21,876 nucleotides of DNA, from positions 1 to 21,876 of IMG/VR virus record IMGVR_UViG_3300033143_003465. The stretch is one strand, 5' to 3'. Every line of letters begins with the position of its first letter. Position 1 is the stretch's first letter. A program made the position numbers and the translations under genes. The notes under the pieces are model-generated. The model worked only from the letters and a program-made list of their open reading frames with translations. It searched no databases and was not told the DNA's origin. Shown piece after piece: positions 14,230 through 21,514 of this stretch. This DNA is from a virus.

Positions 14230-15505
14230 ATGTGATGTTGTCCTGCGCAGACCCCATCCAGTACAGCAACTGATCCAGAACAGTCACGCAAAACGAAAGG
14301 TAGTTCGGGCGGGAAGGCGTGGAGGTAAAACCGTTTGCGCCGCATCGATCTGTGTAGAGAAGTTTCTACAGGGGCTCCGACCGCTTTATGCTGCACCAAC
14401 CTCTGACCAGCTGGACACACTCTGGTTTGAGGTCAAGAAGGCATTGCAGGAGCCAATAGATGCGGGGGTGTTCAAGAAGAACGAGACCGATCACACCATC
14501 GAACGACCGGGCACAAAGAACCGCCTCAAGGGGAAGACTGCGTGGGATAGCAACACTTTACGAGGTGATTATACTGATTTTCTGGTATTGGATGAGTTTC
14601 AAATGATGAACGAAGACACATGGGGGGTGGTGGGTGCACCCATGCTGCTTGATAATGACGGCTCTGCTATGTTTATTTACACGCCACCATCACGGTCCAC
14701 GCGGTCTATCACGAAAGCACAAGATCCGATGCACGCTGCAAAAATGTTTGCGAAGGCAGAGGAAGACCAATCTGGGCTGTGGGCGGCATTTCATTTTACA
14801 TCATTTGATAACCCCCACATCTCGAAAACCGCACTTAATGAGATCACCCAAGATATGACCGAGCTGGCGTATCGCCAAGAGATCCTCGCGAAAGATATTG
14901 ATGAAGTACCAGGGGCGCTCTGGACCCGAGCACGCATTGCTAAATGCAGAGTCAACACCTGCCCGGATTTAGTGCGGATCGTTGTGGGTATCGATCCGAC
15001 GGGCAGCACTCGCAATGAGACTGGGATAGTTGTAGCAGGCATGGACGCTACAGGACACGGCTATGTCCTCGATGATAAGAGCTTGCTTGGTACGCCGGGC
15101 GAGTGGGGGGATGCAGCCATAACCGCATATAATCACAATGATGCCGATGCAATAGTCGCAGAGGTAAATTTTGGAGGGGATATGGTGGAATCGAATATTA
15201 TGGGGATCGCCGATGCATCGAAACAGGTGTGTCGGTATAAGAATGTCCGCGCATCAAGGGGGAAAGCGGTGAGAGCAGAACCCATCGTAGCAAGGTATGA
15301 AAAAGGGATCATCCATCACATGGGTACGTTTCCGGCTATGGAGGAGGAAATGGTTTCGTGGGTTCCCGGTGAGTCAAAGTTTTCTCCAAATCGGATCGAT
15401 GCACTTGTATGGGCATTGACCGAGCTATTCATTCCACAGCCCGAGATGATCGACTCTCCCCTGCCAGTCCCGAGTGGGGGTGGTAGGCGGGTCTCGCCAG
15501 GGTAG
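14216..15505 (+). CDS. terL: Terminase large subunit (packaging ATPase and nuclease)
   Basis: 429 residues with the ATPase and nuclease halves of the family. Walker A GRRGGKT (33-39) and Walker B FLVLDEFQM (122-130, with catalytic E127) are clear. The RNase H-like nuclease carries D260 in VGIDPTGS, E316/D322 in EVNFGGDMV and D395 in NRIDALVWA, the usual metal ligands. It pumps viral DNA into empty heads and cuts it. It is normally followed by portal and capsid genes, but here four small genes follow instead. Confidence 0.94.
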   Translation: MTKIECDVVLRRPHPVQQLIQNSHAKRKVVRAGRRGGKTVCAASICVEKFLQGLRPLYAAPTSDQLDTLWFEVKKALQEPIDAGVFKKNETDHTIERPGTKNRLKGKTAWDSNTLRGDYTDFLVLDEFQMMNEDTWGVVGAPMLLDNDGSAMFIYTPPSRSTRSITKAQDPMHAAKMFAKAEEDQSGLWAAFHFTSFDNPHISKTALNEITQDMTELAYRQEILAKDIDEVPGALWTRARIAKCRVNTCPDLVRIVVGIDPTGSTRNETGIVVAGMDATGHGYVLDDKSLLGTPGEWGDAAITAYNHNDADAIVAEVNFGGDMVESNIMGIADASKQVCRYKNVRASRGKAVRAEPIVARYEKGIIHHMGTFPAMEEEMVSWVPGESKFSPNRIDALVWALTELFIPQPEMIDSPLPVPSGGGRRVSPG

Positions 15506-15523
15506 TCTGCGCGTGAGTGAGTA

Positions 15524-15571
15524 CCTTTATATACCATTACGTACCATACAGGTATTGTACCAATATGGTAT
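15524..15571 (+). promoter_or_regulatory. Promoter with overlapping TACCAT-type inverted repeats
   Basis: CTTTATATA at 15525-15533 is a strong TATA box. ATACCAT (15531-15537) and GTACCAT (15541-15547) face ATGGTAT (15565-15571), and GGTATTGTACC (15551-15561) is itself a short inverted repeat. These sites cover the TATA box and the predicted transcription start near 15556, so they look like operators. The AbrB-like protein at 15966, in the same operon, is a candidate regulator. Confidence 0.6.
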
Positions 15572-15594
15572 CACAATAAGGACGTGAATCAACA

Positions 15595-15771
15595 ATGACA
15601 ACCATCCCAACCGAACAGAAGAACAACGCGAGCAGGCTATCAACTCTGATAAAGATACTTGACGACGAGATCAAAGCACACAACCTTATAGGGATCGCGA
15701 TGTGGTCAGATGAGGCATCAAACTGCATGATTCATATCGAGGTTGATAATAATATAACGGGGGTGGCATGA
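15595..15771 (+). CDS. Small hypothetical protein
   Basis: 58 residues from ATG 15595, the first gene after the promoter at 15525. It is partly helical (RLSTLIKILDDEIKAHNLIG) with a short strand end (CMIHIEVDN). Its stop overlaps the next start as ATGATG. It has no recognised family; its place between terminase and structural genes is unusual. Confidence 0.55.
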   Translation: MTTIPTEQKNNASRLSTLIKILDDEIKAHNLIGIAMWSDEASNCMIHIEVDNNITGVA

Positions 15772-15965
15772 TGCAATACAATCACAGAGCAATTATGGCG
15801 ATGATCGCCAGTGCACTCAACCCGCTCAACCCAGAAGTGAGCGGGGGCCATATAGCATTTCACAGCGACCTTGCAGAACTCGAAGCAACACCAGACCGGA
15901 ATGCCTTACTCTTCCACATGGCGGACGGAAGTATGTTCCAGATAGACGTTACGGAGGTGGTTTGA
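15768..15965 (+). CDS. Small hypothetical protein
   Basis: 65 residues with tandem ATG start overlapping the previous stop. It reads as a helix then beta strands (GGHIAFHSDLAELEA and LLFHMADGSMFQIDVTEV). The spacing to the AbrB-like gene is 0 bases, with its stop directly before that ATG. No family recognised. Confidence 0.55.
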   Translation: MMQYNHRAIMAMIASALNPLNPEVSGGHIAFHSDLAELEATPDRNALLFHMADGSMFQIDVTEVV

Positions 15966-16115
15966 ATGAAGATCTATGAACTACACAACGCAGGCACGAC
16001 GTTCGTGCAGAAACAGTTCCGGGTCAACATATACCAGGCGTGCAAGGCGTTAGGCATCGAAGAGGGCGATGCGGTAGAAGTTTGGATCAAGCCAGTGCGC
16101 CGGGATGGTGATTGA
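15966..16115 (+). CDS. Second AbrB/SpoVT-like DNA-binding protein
   Basis: 49 residues with the same swapped-hairpin plan as the gene at 5641: KIYELHNAGTTFVQKQFRVNI, then an acidic AKALG-type turn (ACKALGIEEGDAVEVWI) where GDAVEVWI is the typical AbrB second strand. The first strand is less canonical. Located within the operon whose promoter carries paired ACCAT repeats, it may regulate it. Confidence 0.65.
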   Translation: MKIYELHNAGTTFVQKQFRVNIYQACKALGIEEGDAVEVWIKPVRRDGD

Positions 16116-16117
16116 GT

Positions 16118-16318
16118 ATGGCTGAACTCAAGCTATATGTCTGGACGGGGTTCTGCCCGGATCGTACCGGCGGGCTGGCGGTTGCGATAGCAAAGACGGT
16201 TGATGAGGCGAAGCTGCTGGTGCAGGCAGCACATAGACCGCTGTGTGTGTGGGACTGGGGCACTCTGGAGATTCACGACATCGAGCCATGCGCTTATTGT
16301 ATGCAGGGGAGTGCGTGA
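16118..16318 (+). CDS. Small alpha/beta protein
   Basis: 66 residues from ATG 16118; an in-frame TTG six bases upstream is less likely. The order is strand (LKLYVWTGF), then GLAVAIAKTVDEAKLLVQAA, then WDWGTLEIHDIE and a CAYC end. The middle part resembles the N-terminal module of the 11172 gene (GFAVVAPTAKEARKIVYAG), so the same small fold occurs twice. Function unknown. It is the last gene before the structured segment. Confidence 0.55.
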   Translation: MAELKLYVWTGFCPDRTGGLAVAIAKTVDEAKLLVQAAHRPLCVWDWGTLEIHDIEPCAYCMQGSA

Positions 16319-16329
16319 GAGAAACCGAA

Positions 16330-16491
16330 CCCCTTAAATACTATCGGGATAAATGAGGATTGCCATTGGTATAACCTCCTTTGGTTTTCCAGAATCCCCT
16401 CCACTATGCCCTCTGGCGCGGATGGTTATTGGTTACCATCGTTTCAATCGCGCCATATAGTGTTTGACGCGGGCTTTGTTCACCCGCGTCA
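16330..16491 (+). ncRNA. Candidate structured non-coding RNA or complex double hairpin
   Basis: The element CCTTAAATAC at 16332-16341, preceded by CCGAAC, looks like a BRE/TATA promoter. Downstream, TGGCGCG (16414-16420) pairs with CGCGCCA (16449-16455), stacked directly on GATGGT (16421-16426) with ACCATC (16435-16440); CTAT (16404-16407) can pair with ATAG (16457-16460). A second stem follows: TGACGCGGG (16465-16473) with CCCGCGTCA (16483-16491), loop nine bases. The last stem may end both this unit and the minus-strand gene at 16504. A 35-residue open frame at 16353-16460 covers the same bases but overlaps the stems, so RNA is preferred. Confidence 0.45.
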
Positions 16492-16503
16492 CTCTCCTTG
16501 CCT

Positions 16504-17892
16504 TCAACGCTTTTGGAATTTGAAGTTATCAAGCAGGGACTTATATTTCATTCTCTCGGCTTCGAGGGTCTGTGTGGCGGCAGAGGGTGCCATATCGGAT
16601 AGTCGATTCCATTCCATGACCTGCCGGGACTCCTGGGCTTTTGCAGTCTCGATCAGCCGCTTATCTTGCGCTATGAAATTACGATATGATACGATATTTG
16701 CGGGATCGGCTTTCATGCGCTTCTGATAATACAGGATGTCCTTTTCCATCTTTGATATGCCTTTCCGGGTTGCGAGAACGTCTTTCCATGCCGAATCGAT
16801 GATCTTCTTTCGCTTCAATGTCTCGCGCACAATCTTGCCATCTGTCTGTGTGATCAATGCTTTGACTGACCGGAGGATGTCACGCTCCTCGAACTTATCA
16901 AGCAGCAAGGACTTGCCGAATCGATCAACGATTATGGATTTGTCTGGCTCAAGCTTGCGGTACCGGAGCATTCCTTTCAGGCGTTCGAGTGGGATTACAT
17001 CAGGAACTGCCTTCCTTGCACGCTCTTCTTTGATTGTAAGCGAAAGCCCCCGGTCGATTGTTTTGATGTCGCCTTTCGGGAAATATGATCGCTGATATGT
17101 TGCAGACGCTTTCGATTGTGGCATGGGCGACCAATATTTTGATCTGAAGACGGTCGATGTTTTCTCTGCTTCCGCTACGAATTCCTTTCCGTATTGTTCC
17201 GTAAAGTTCCGTTTGCCCGGTATCTTTCCAAAGTAAGGCACAAGGCGACTGCGACAATTGAAATGCATGGGGGGGACTTGTATATCCTTGTCGCCTAACG
17301 CCCATATCGTGTCATTAAGCATCAGGCAGATGTCGGTCGTGCGCTCATCGACATGTGCTGAATACTGTACGCCATCCACCACACCAGAATCCTCGTATCG
17401 GTCGAGGTGCGCACGGTTGTACGTGTCATTCGTTACGGTCCGCGCCATCCGGGTAGAGGATGCACGGTTGTTATCGAAATATCGATCAAGCCGATTGGAT
17501 AGTTTCGGGATGGACTCCCCTTTCTCGAATCCATCACGCATGGTCGCCTGGATCTCATTCTTATGGTTGCCAAGCGAATCTTTCAGCCCGTATATAACCG
17601 CTTTCGTTGCTTTTGCTATCCGGGGATCTTCCAACGGCACCGGTGCGGCAGCTGTGAGCAGAGTGCCGCGTGGTGCATGACGATGGATGAGCTCTCCTGC
17701 GGAAGAGTATCCTTCGGAATAGACCGATACAATTTGAGCGTAGAGTGAGTCATAGAGGCTGTCAGTGAGGCGATCTTGGGCGTGGCGTATGGATATTGGA
17801 ATATCCCGAGGGTCGGCGTTACGCAGGCTCCTACGCAATCCGGCACGTATCACAGAAGCCATCCTAAATTCAAGAGACTTGATGGGGATCAT
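16504..17892 (-). CDS. Head morphogenesis protein, MuF/SPP1-gp7 type, with long C-terminal extension
   Basis: 462 residues on the minus strand; ATG at 17892 follows a GAGAGG site. Residues about 115-222 match the phage MuF/SPP1-gp7 domain: ARTVTNDTYNRAH, then DERTTDIC (183-189) and PPMHFNCRSRLVPYF (207-221), with Cys and His in the usual positions. The remaining 240 residues are unusual: a mixed central region (VPDVIPLERLKGMLRYRK; SIIVDRFGKSLLLDKFEERD), then a long basic helical tail. Normally the gene follows the portal in the late operon; here it stands in a separate reverse operon behind two winged-helix genes. In other phages MuF proteins can carry C-terminal toxin domains; the extension here matches none that I recognise. 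Confidence 0.82.
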   Translation of the reverse strand: MIPIKSLEFRMASVIRAGLRRSLRNADPRDIPISIRHAQDRLTDSLYDSLYAQIVSVYSEGYSSAGELIHRHAPRGTLLTAAAPVPLEDPRIAKATKAVIYGLKDSLGNHKNEIQATMRDGFEKGESIPKLSNRLDRYFDNNRASSTRMARTVTNDTYNRAHLDRYEDSGVVDGVQYSAHVDERTTDICLMLNDTIWALGDKDIQVPPMHFNCRSRLVPYFGKIPGKRNFTEQYGKEFVAEAEKTSTVFRSKYWSPMPQSKASATYQRSYFPKGDIKTIDRGLSLTIKEERARKAVPDVIPLERLKGMLRYRKLEPDKSIIVDRFGKSLLLDKFEERDILRSVKALITQTDGKIVRETLKRKKIIDSAWKDVLATRKGISKMEKDILYYQKRMKADPANIVSYRNFIAQDKRLIETAKAQESRQVMEWNRLSDMAPSAATQTLEAERMKYKSLLDNFKFQKR

Positions 17893-17901
17893 TATAACCT
17901 C

Positions 17902-18276
17902 TCAAAAACAGACCAAGCTGTTTTGTCCTTTGCCTTCCAGAAACAACCGCTCCCTCAATTGTGCTCCGGTTTCGTTGACACAGTACCATGTCCGTTTCCG
18001 GATGTCATTCCCGTTCATCCCCTGCATCTGCAATTCTGACAGACGGCGCATTATCCGATCTGGGGGGCGGTTAAACAGTGTTTGGAGGACTACGATCCGC
18101 TTGCTCTTAAACAGTACTCGCAGGTGGTGTTGCACCGTGCTGAGGCTATGCCCCAGTTCAATTGAGATCTCCTGTGGATATGTGGTTACTTTATCTGCGA
18201 CGTATTGGAAAATTTCCTCTTCGACGTCCATAAGTTGATCATCTGGTTCTGATTGGTACCAATCATGTTCTCCCAT
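17902..18276 (-). CDS. Winged-helix (ArsR-like) DNA-binding protein
   Basis: 124 residues on the minus strand, nine bases before the MuF gene in transcription order. The middle is a classical helix-turn-helix: VEEEIFQYVADKVTT, then EISIELGHSLSTVQHHLRVLF with SLSTVQHHLRVLF as recognition helix, followed by the wing KSKRIVVLQ. ArsR-type regulators share this plan. The C-terminal part ends with a basic helical segment. It may control the reverse operon or act together with its upstream partner. Confidence 0.7.
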   Translation of the reverse strand: MGEHDWYQSEPDDQLMDVEEEIFQYVADKVTTYPQEISIELGHSLSTVQHHLRVLFKSKRIVVLQTLFNRPPDRIMRRLSELQMQGMNGNDIRKRTWYCVNETGAQLRERLFLEGKGQNSLVCF

Positions 18277-18277
18277 C

Positions 18278-18613
18278 TTATTGCTCCCTCATCTCCATTA
18301 TTTGATACCACTTCGCATTTTTGAAATGGTTTGTTTGCAATCCGGCGGCTCGGAGTTTATTTATGTATTCGGTCTGTGCAGGAGATGGTTTTGTGGCAGT
18401 TGTATCGATTCTCTTGATCTGCTTGGTGGCAACCAGTCGCTTTAACCACTTGGATACGGTTCTTGGATCAAGTTGCAATCCATCTGACACCTCTACGCTG
18501 TAGAACATCGGCAGGTTGCCAACGAATTCAAGAATTCGATCACCTGCGGTCTGTTTGGGGGTACTCTGCTTGCCATTATGCGGTTCATCAAACCACGTTG
18601 TATTTCCGTCCAT
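18278..18613 (-). CDS. Winged-helix DNA-binding protein, first gene of the reverse operon
   Basis: 111 residues on the minus strand; the ATG at 18613 lies about 20-30 bases after a TATA box, so the message has a very short or no leader. Residues about 20-75 form a winged helix: TAGDRILEFVGNLPMFYSVEV, SDGLQLDPRTVSKWLKRLV (recognition helix) and ATKQIKRIDTTATKP (wing). Its stop is separated by one base from the next start. Two related regulators in a row, ahead of a head-type protein, is an odd pairing. Confidence 0.7.
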   Translation of the reverse strand: MDGNTTWFDEPHNGKQSTPKQTAGDRILEFVGNLPMFYSVEVSDGLQLDPRTVSKWLKRLVATKQIKRIDTTATKPSPAQTEYINKLRAAGLQTNHFKNAKWYQIMEMREQ

Positions 18614-18633
18614 AATAGTTATTTAGTGTGAGT

Positions 18634-18644
18634 GTATATAAAGG
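18634..18644 (-). promoter_or_regulatory. Minus-strand promoter of the reverse operon
   Basis: Read on the minus strand, 18644 to 18634 is CCTTTATATAC, a strong archaeal TATA box. It predicts transcription starting near 18613-18615, right at the first gene's ATG, so a leaderless message is likely. Confidence 0.7.
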
Positions 18645-19093
18645 TTATGGTGGTGTAGTTCATTATGTGTTGATGATATACATATTGCTTGCACTCATGA
18701 TAATATTCCATTACAGAAAATGAAAATGTAGGTGTGTGTGGTGGAAATTGCTCATGATATACTATATCTAAAGTCTAATACTATTATATATATATTGAAA
18801 GGATTTTTTTATTATTATTATTATTATATGTGTTACTATATGTTATTATTAAGTAAGGGACACTCATTTCTTTTTCTATATAAAAATATTCCACTATTAA
18901 AGAGCATCCCAATAATGGAGAGCATCTTTCACCCCCACACCCTCGCACAGAAATCGGGTAAAAAAGAATAATATCATCATCATCATTCCAAACTTGGGAT
19001 ACCATCCATAAATGAGATGATATATGAACTTCTTAGATAAAGCAAATCTTAAATACCTCCACGACAAACCCCATAAATAACAACGATGATTTT
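18645..19093. other. AT-rich non-coding gap with simple repeats between divergent operons
   Basis: No convincing gene is visible in these 449 bases. It holds an ATT triplet run (about 18808-18827), an ATC triplet run (18973-18984), two copies of CTCATGATA (18694-18702 and 18751-18759) and two copies of AGAGCATC (18901-18908 and 18919-18926). Plus-strand TATA-like boxes lie at 18876-18885 (CTATATAAAA) and 19048-19056 (CTTAAATAC), the second able to serve the tail operon. The base composition differs clearly from the neighbouring genes. Confidence 0.6.
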
Positions 19094-19249
19094 ATGGGCT
19101 GCACATACATGGTAATATGGGATCAAAACGACGTGCCAGGCTTTGGATCGCCAGAGGCAGCTCAGCGGTTCGTTGACACCGTTTGCAAAGTTGTAGCTCC
19201 AAACATACATTATCGCATTGGATGTAGGGGGCATGAAGTACATGGATAA
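19094..19249 (+). CDS. Small hypothetical protein at the start of the connector operon
   Basis: 51 residues from ATG 19094, about 40 bases after the CTTAAATAC box. The codons look like those of neighbouring genes and the sequence is protein-like (FGSPEAAQRFVDTVCKVVAPNIHYRIGCRG in part), with a short helix and Cys residues. It overlaps the start of the connector gene by about 17 bases. No family recognised; it may be a short remnant or a genuine small protein. Confidence 0.45.
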   Translation: MGCTYMVIWDQNDVPGFGSPEAAQRFVDTVCKVVAPNIHYRIGCRGHEVHG

Positions 19250-19583
19250 CGCTATCAATCGACTGGGGGAGTCAATCCAATTATGGGGCTCCTCATCCTC
19301 GACCGACGCACTCGGCAACCCAATCAAAACATGGGATCAGAATAAGGGGACGTTCCTGGGTGTGGTGGGACGACCGAAAGCGAATGATGTTCTGTTTGCA
19401 GCCGGGAAAATAGCAGACACCGACAAAACTCTGATAGCCCCATCCGGTACCAGTCTCGCAACAGGAGACCGGGTAGAGATCGACAGCATAATATATGATT
19501 TATTTGGCTCGCTCGCCGACTGGCAGATAAAACAAGGAACCACCACACGGCACTTGCATCTGTTCCTAAAGAGGGTGCAATGA
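19233..19583 (+). CDS. Head-tail connector/adaptor protein (SPP1 gp16-like)
   Basis: 116 residues from ATG 19233; ATG 19242 is an alternative with better spacing to the GGGGG at 19227-19231. The beta-rich pattern is typical of head-closure proteins: ESIQLWGSSSSTDALGNPIK, TFLGVVGRPKANDVLFAAGK, LIAPSGTSLATGDRVEID (the usual ‘GDRV...’ strand) and a closing HLHLFLKRV. It binds under the portal to seal the head. It is followed in order by a tail-completion protein, a terminator-like protein and the tail tube, exactly the common siphovirus order. Confidence 0.72.
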   Translation: MKYMDNAINRLGESIQLWGSSSSTDALGNPIKTWDQNKGTFLGVVGRPKANDVLFAAGKIADTDKTLIAPSGTSLATGDRVEIDSIIYDLFGSLADWQIKQGTTTRHLHLFLKRVQ

Positions 19584-19942
19584 CCGCCACAGTGAGGGGC
19601 ATCAGTGCCGTTGTGCGCAATCTCGAGCAATTAAGCAAGGATATTGAGGCGGGTGTGCGCAAGGCACAGCTCCGGGCAGCACTTGAGATCGAGCGTGAGG
19701 CTGTCGCAGAGGTTCCAGTTATTTCCGCACGGCTCAAGAACAGCATCAGCACGCAGGAGGTAGGGGATACAATCGAAGTGGGGTCTGGCGTTAAGGCAGG
19801 CTCCGAAGTCGAATATGCGCACTTTGTAGAGTTTGGAACGCAGCATCGAGCGGCGCATCCATTTCTGCAACCAGCGGTCGAGACCGTAAAAGCAAAGTAT
19901 CCACAGATGATTATTGAAGATGTTAGGTCAGAGGTACAATGA
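19580..19942 (+). CDS. HK97 gp10-like tail completion/connector protein
   Basis: 120 residues, overlapping the adaptor by four bases (ATGA). It has the family landmarks: a helical start (VVRNLEQLSKDIEAGVRKAQLRA in part), the PVISARLKNSIS motif after an Ala/Glu-rich helix, and the hallmark EYAHFVEFGTQHRAAHPFLQPA, of which YAHFVEFGT and HPFLQPA are nearly invariant. The protein links head and tail. This identification is among the surest on the structural side. Confidence 0.88.
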   Translation: MTATVRGISAVVRNLEQLSKDIEAGVRKAQLRAALEIEREAVAEVPVISARLKNSISTQEVGDTIEVGSGVKAGSEVEYAHFVEFGTQHRAAHPFLQPAVETVKAKYPQMIIEDVRSEVQ

Positions 19943-20346
19943 TAGCGGTACTCAAAGCATTCCGGGATGCGCTCGTGGCAGATGCAACACTCCTAACCCT
20001 TATTCCGGCAGCCAATATCTATGCGGGACTGCGGGATGATAAGACTCCAATTCCTGCAATCGATATATTTCAGGTCTCAGAGGTATCCACGAAACTTGCC
20101 GGAGCCAGAATCGGCGGCATGACGAAGGCGGACGTTGTGATGCAGATCTCGATATTTGCCACGACTGCTTTAGCCGCGTGGACAATCGCCGATAGGGTGC
20201 AAACGATCGTACTTGCCGATAACGTAACCTTAAATACAGCGAAGATCAAGAATATAACGATGATAGGCGGCAGCAGTTTGATGGAGGAGAACGTAATCCA
20301 CATACCGCTCAGATTCAGGCTTAACTATCATTACACGACATCATAA
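19939..20346 (+). CDS. Tail terminator-like protein (DUF3168/gp17 type)
   Basis: 135 residues, overlapping the gp10-like gene by four bases. The start IAVLKAFRDALVADATLLTLIPAANIYAG (in part), the middle TPIPAIDIFQVSE and the later QISIFATTALAAWTIADRV are typical of small proteins that cap the tail tube. The C-terminal strand MEENVIHIPLRFRLNYH fits as well. It sits directly before the tail tube gene, as expected. Confidence 0.7.
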   Translation: MIAVLKAFRDALVADATLLTLIPAANIYAGLRDDKTPIPAIDIFQVSEVSTKLAGARIGGMTKADVVMQISIFATTALAAWTIADRVQTIVLADNVTLNTAKIKNITMIGGSSLMEENVIHIPLRFRLNYHYTTS

Positions 20347-20371
20347 TAATATAAATGGAGGTAGATAAATT

Positions 20372-21094
20372 ATGGCAACAATCGTCGGAAGCGACATCCC
20401 AACAGGGGACGAAGTGAAATGGTATATGGGCGGCGCAGAAGCCACCCTGATCAAAGAAGATTTGGTACCGTCATCTGACATCATACCCTTGACGAAGACC
20501 GCAGAGTTCGGCAGCGTGGTTGTAGTTGATGCAGATGGAGCTATAACCCCTGAAATGCTTGAGCTCGACACCGCTGGAACAGGTGCAGCAACCGAAGCGC
20601 TCGGCACATTCAAGGTAGACGTTGGAACCGGAAACACAGATCCCGTAACAGCGTACTACATCGACATAGCCACAACCGCACTGGTGCAGGTAATGGCTTG
20701 CAAGGACGTAAGCACAAACCTATCTATCGACACGAAGGAAACCGAGGTGCACGGGCAGACCCAGAAGCTCCAGAAGACCGGAGCAGCAACCCGGACGGCA
20801 TCACTTGAGGAGGTAGACTACAACGATACTCTGATCGGTGCTCTGTTCGGCGATCTGATTGCAGATTCTCCAGTCGCTGCAGATGTAAAGTGGACAGACA
20901 ATTTCACTGCGGCAAAGAAGATTTCTGCACTGGTCGGCAAACAGTATCAGGGTGGAGTACTGATCAAGAAATGGTATCTTATGGGCTGCCAGGTCTCGAA
21001 GATCGATAGTTCCTTCCCGACTGCGGATTTCTACACGAAGTCCATGGATTTCCTTGTGGACTACATGGTGAGCACAACACTGGTGCCGAATTAA
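20372..21094 (+). CDS. Major tail (tube) protein
   Basis: 240 residues with a strong ribosome site (GGAGGT at about 20357-20362) and a 25-base gap, unlike the coupled genes around it, fitting high expression. The sequence is beta-rich with many Thr, Val and Asp, and holds a central DTKETEVHGQTQKLQKTGAA segment typical of tail tube proteins (the ‘T-x-E-x-H/G’ region), then helix-strand repeats. The identification is from size, composition and position between the terminator-like gene and the chaperone gene. The tube forms the shaft through which DNA passes. Confidence 0.75.
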   Translation: MATIVGSDIPTGDEVKWYMGGAEATLIKEDLVPSSDIIPLTKTAEFGSVVVVDADGAITPEMLELDTAGTGAATEALGTFKVDVGTGNTDPVTAYYIDIATTALVQVMACKDVSTNLSIDTKETEVHGQTQKLQKTGAATRTASLEEVDYNDTLIGALFGDLIADSPVAADVKWTDNFTAAKKISALVGKQYQGGVLIKKWYLMGCQVSKIDSSFPTADFYTKSMDFLVDYMVSTTLVPN

Positions 21095-21513
21095 TGCAAG
21101 ATGACCCCAATATCGCGGAGCGTAAACAGTCGCGACGCGTGAAGAAGGCGGCGGAGGATGCCGCAGGACTCACCATTGCAGATCGGTTGACACGCAGGGC
21201 GAAGGCGCAGACGATAGGGCTTACGCTCGAAGATGAGGGCGGAGAGTTCATCATCAAGATGCGGCAGCCAACTCGGGCAGAGATGGAGGATCTCCAAAAG
21301 ACGCGAGATGCACTTAAAGATGAGAAAACGCAAGATGCGGCGAACGACCGACTTTGCGGGATGCTCTCAGATCTCTGTCTTGATGAGAGTCTGGATTATG
21401 AGTTCTGGCTGGCTGGCAACTATAGCATGATAGACCTGGTAGACATCATCGACAGGCTGTTTGAGTCGTTGGTTGTGCGGGTGAAAGCGGCGCAATCCTT
21501 TCGCAACAAGTGA
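21094..21513 (+). CDS. Tail assembly chaperone (G-type)
   Basis: 139 residues, the ATG shares one base with the tube gene's stop. It is acidic and helical (EMEDLQKTRDALKDEKTQDAAN in part), with LEDEGGEFIIKMRQPTRAEM at the start of the folded part. Position and size match the chaperone that lies between tail tube and tape measure in siphoviruses. A short ORF follows in the +1 frame, as in gene pairs made by frameshifting. Confidence 0.7.
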   Translation: MQDDPNIAERKQSRRVKKAAEDAAGLTIADRLTRRAKAQTIGLTLEDEGGEFIIKMRQPTRAEMEDLQKTRDALKDEKTQDAANDRLCGMLSDLCLDESLDYEFWLAGNYSMIDLVDIIDRLFESLVVRVKAAQSFRNK

Positions 21514-21514
21514 C

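Noticed and set aside
16353-16460. 35-residue open frame after the CCTTAAATAC box
   Set aside because: The predicted transcript start falls after its ATG, and it overlaps the stems; RNA or terminator is preferred.
17258-17680. 140-codon plus-strand frame inside the MuF gene
   Set aside because: It is opposite the conserved MuF domain and has no recognisable fold or promoter.
18732-18971. 79-codon frame in the AT-rich gap
   Set aside because: It contains a run of Tyr from the triplet repeat and has no support as a protein.
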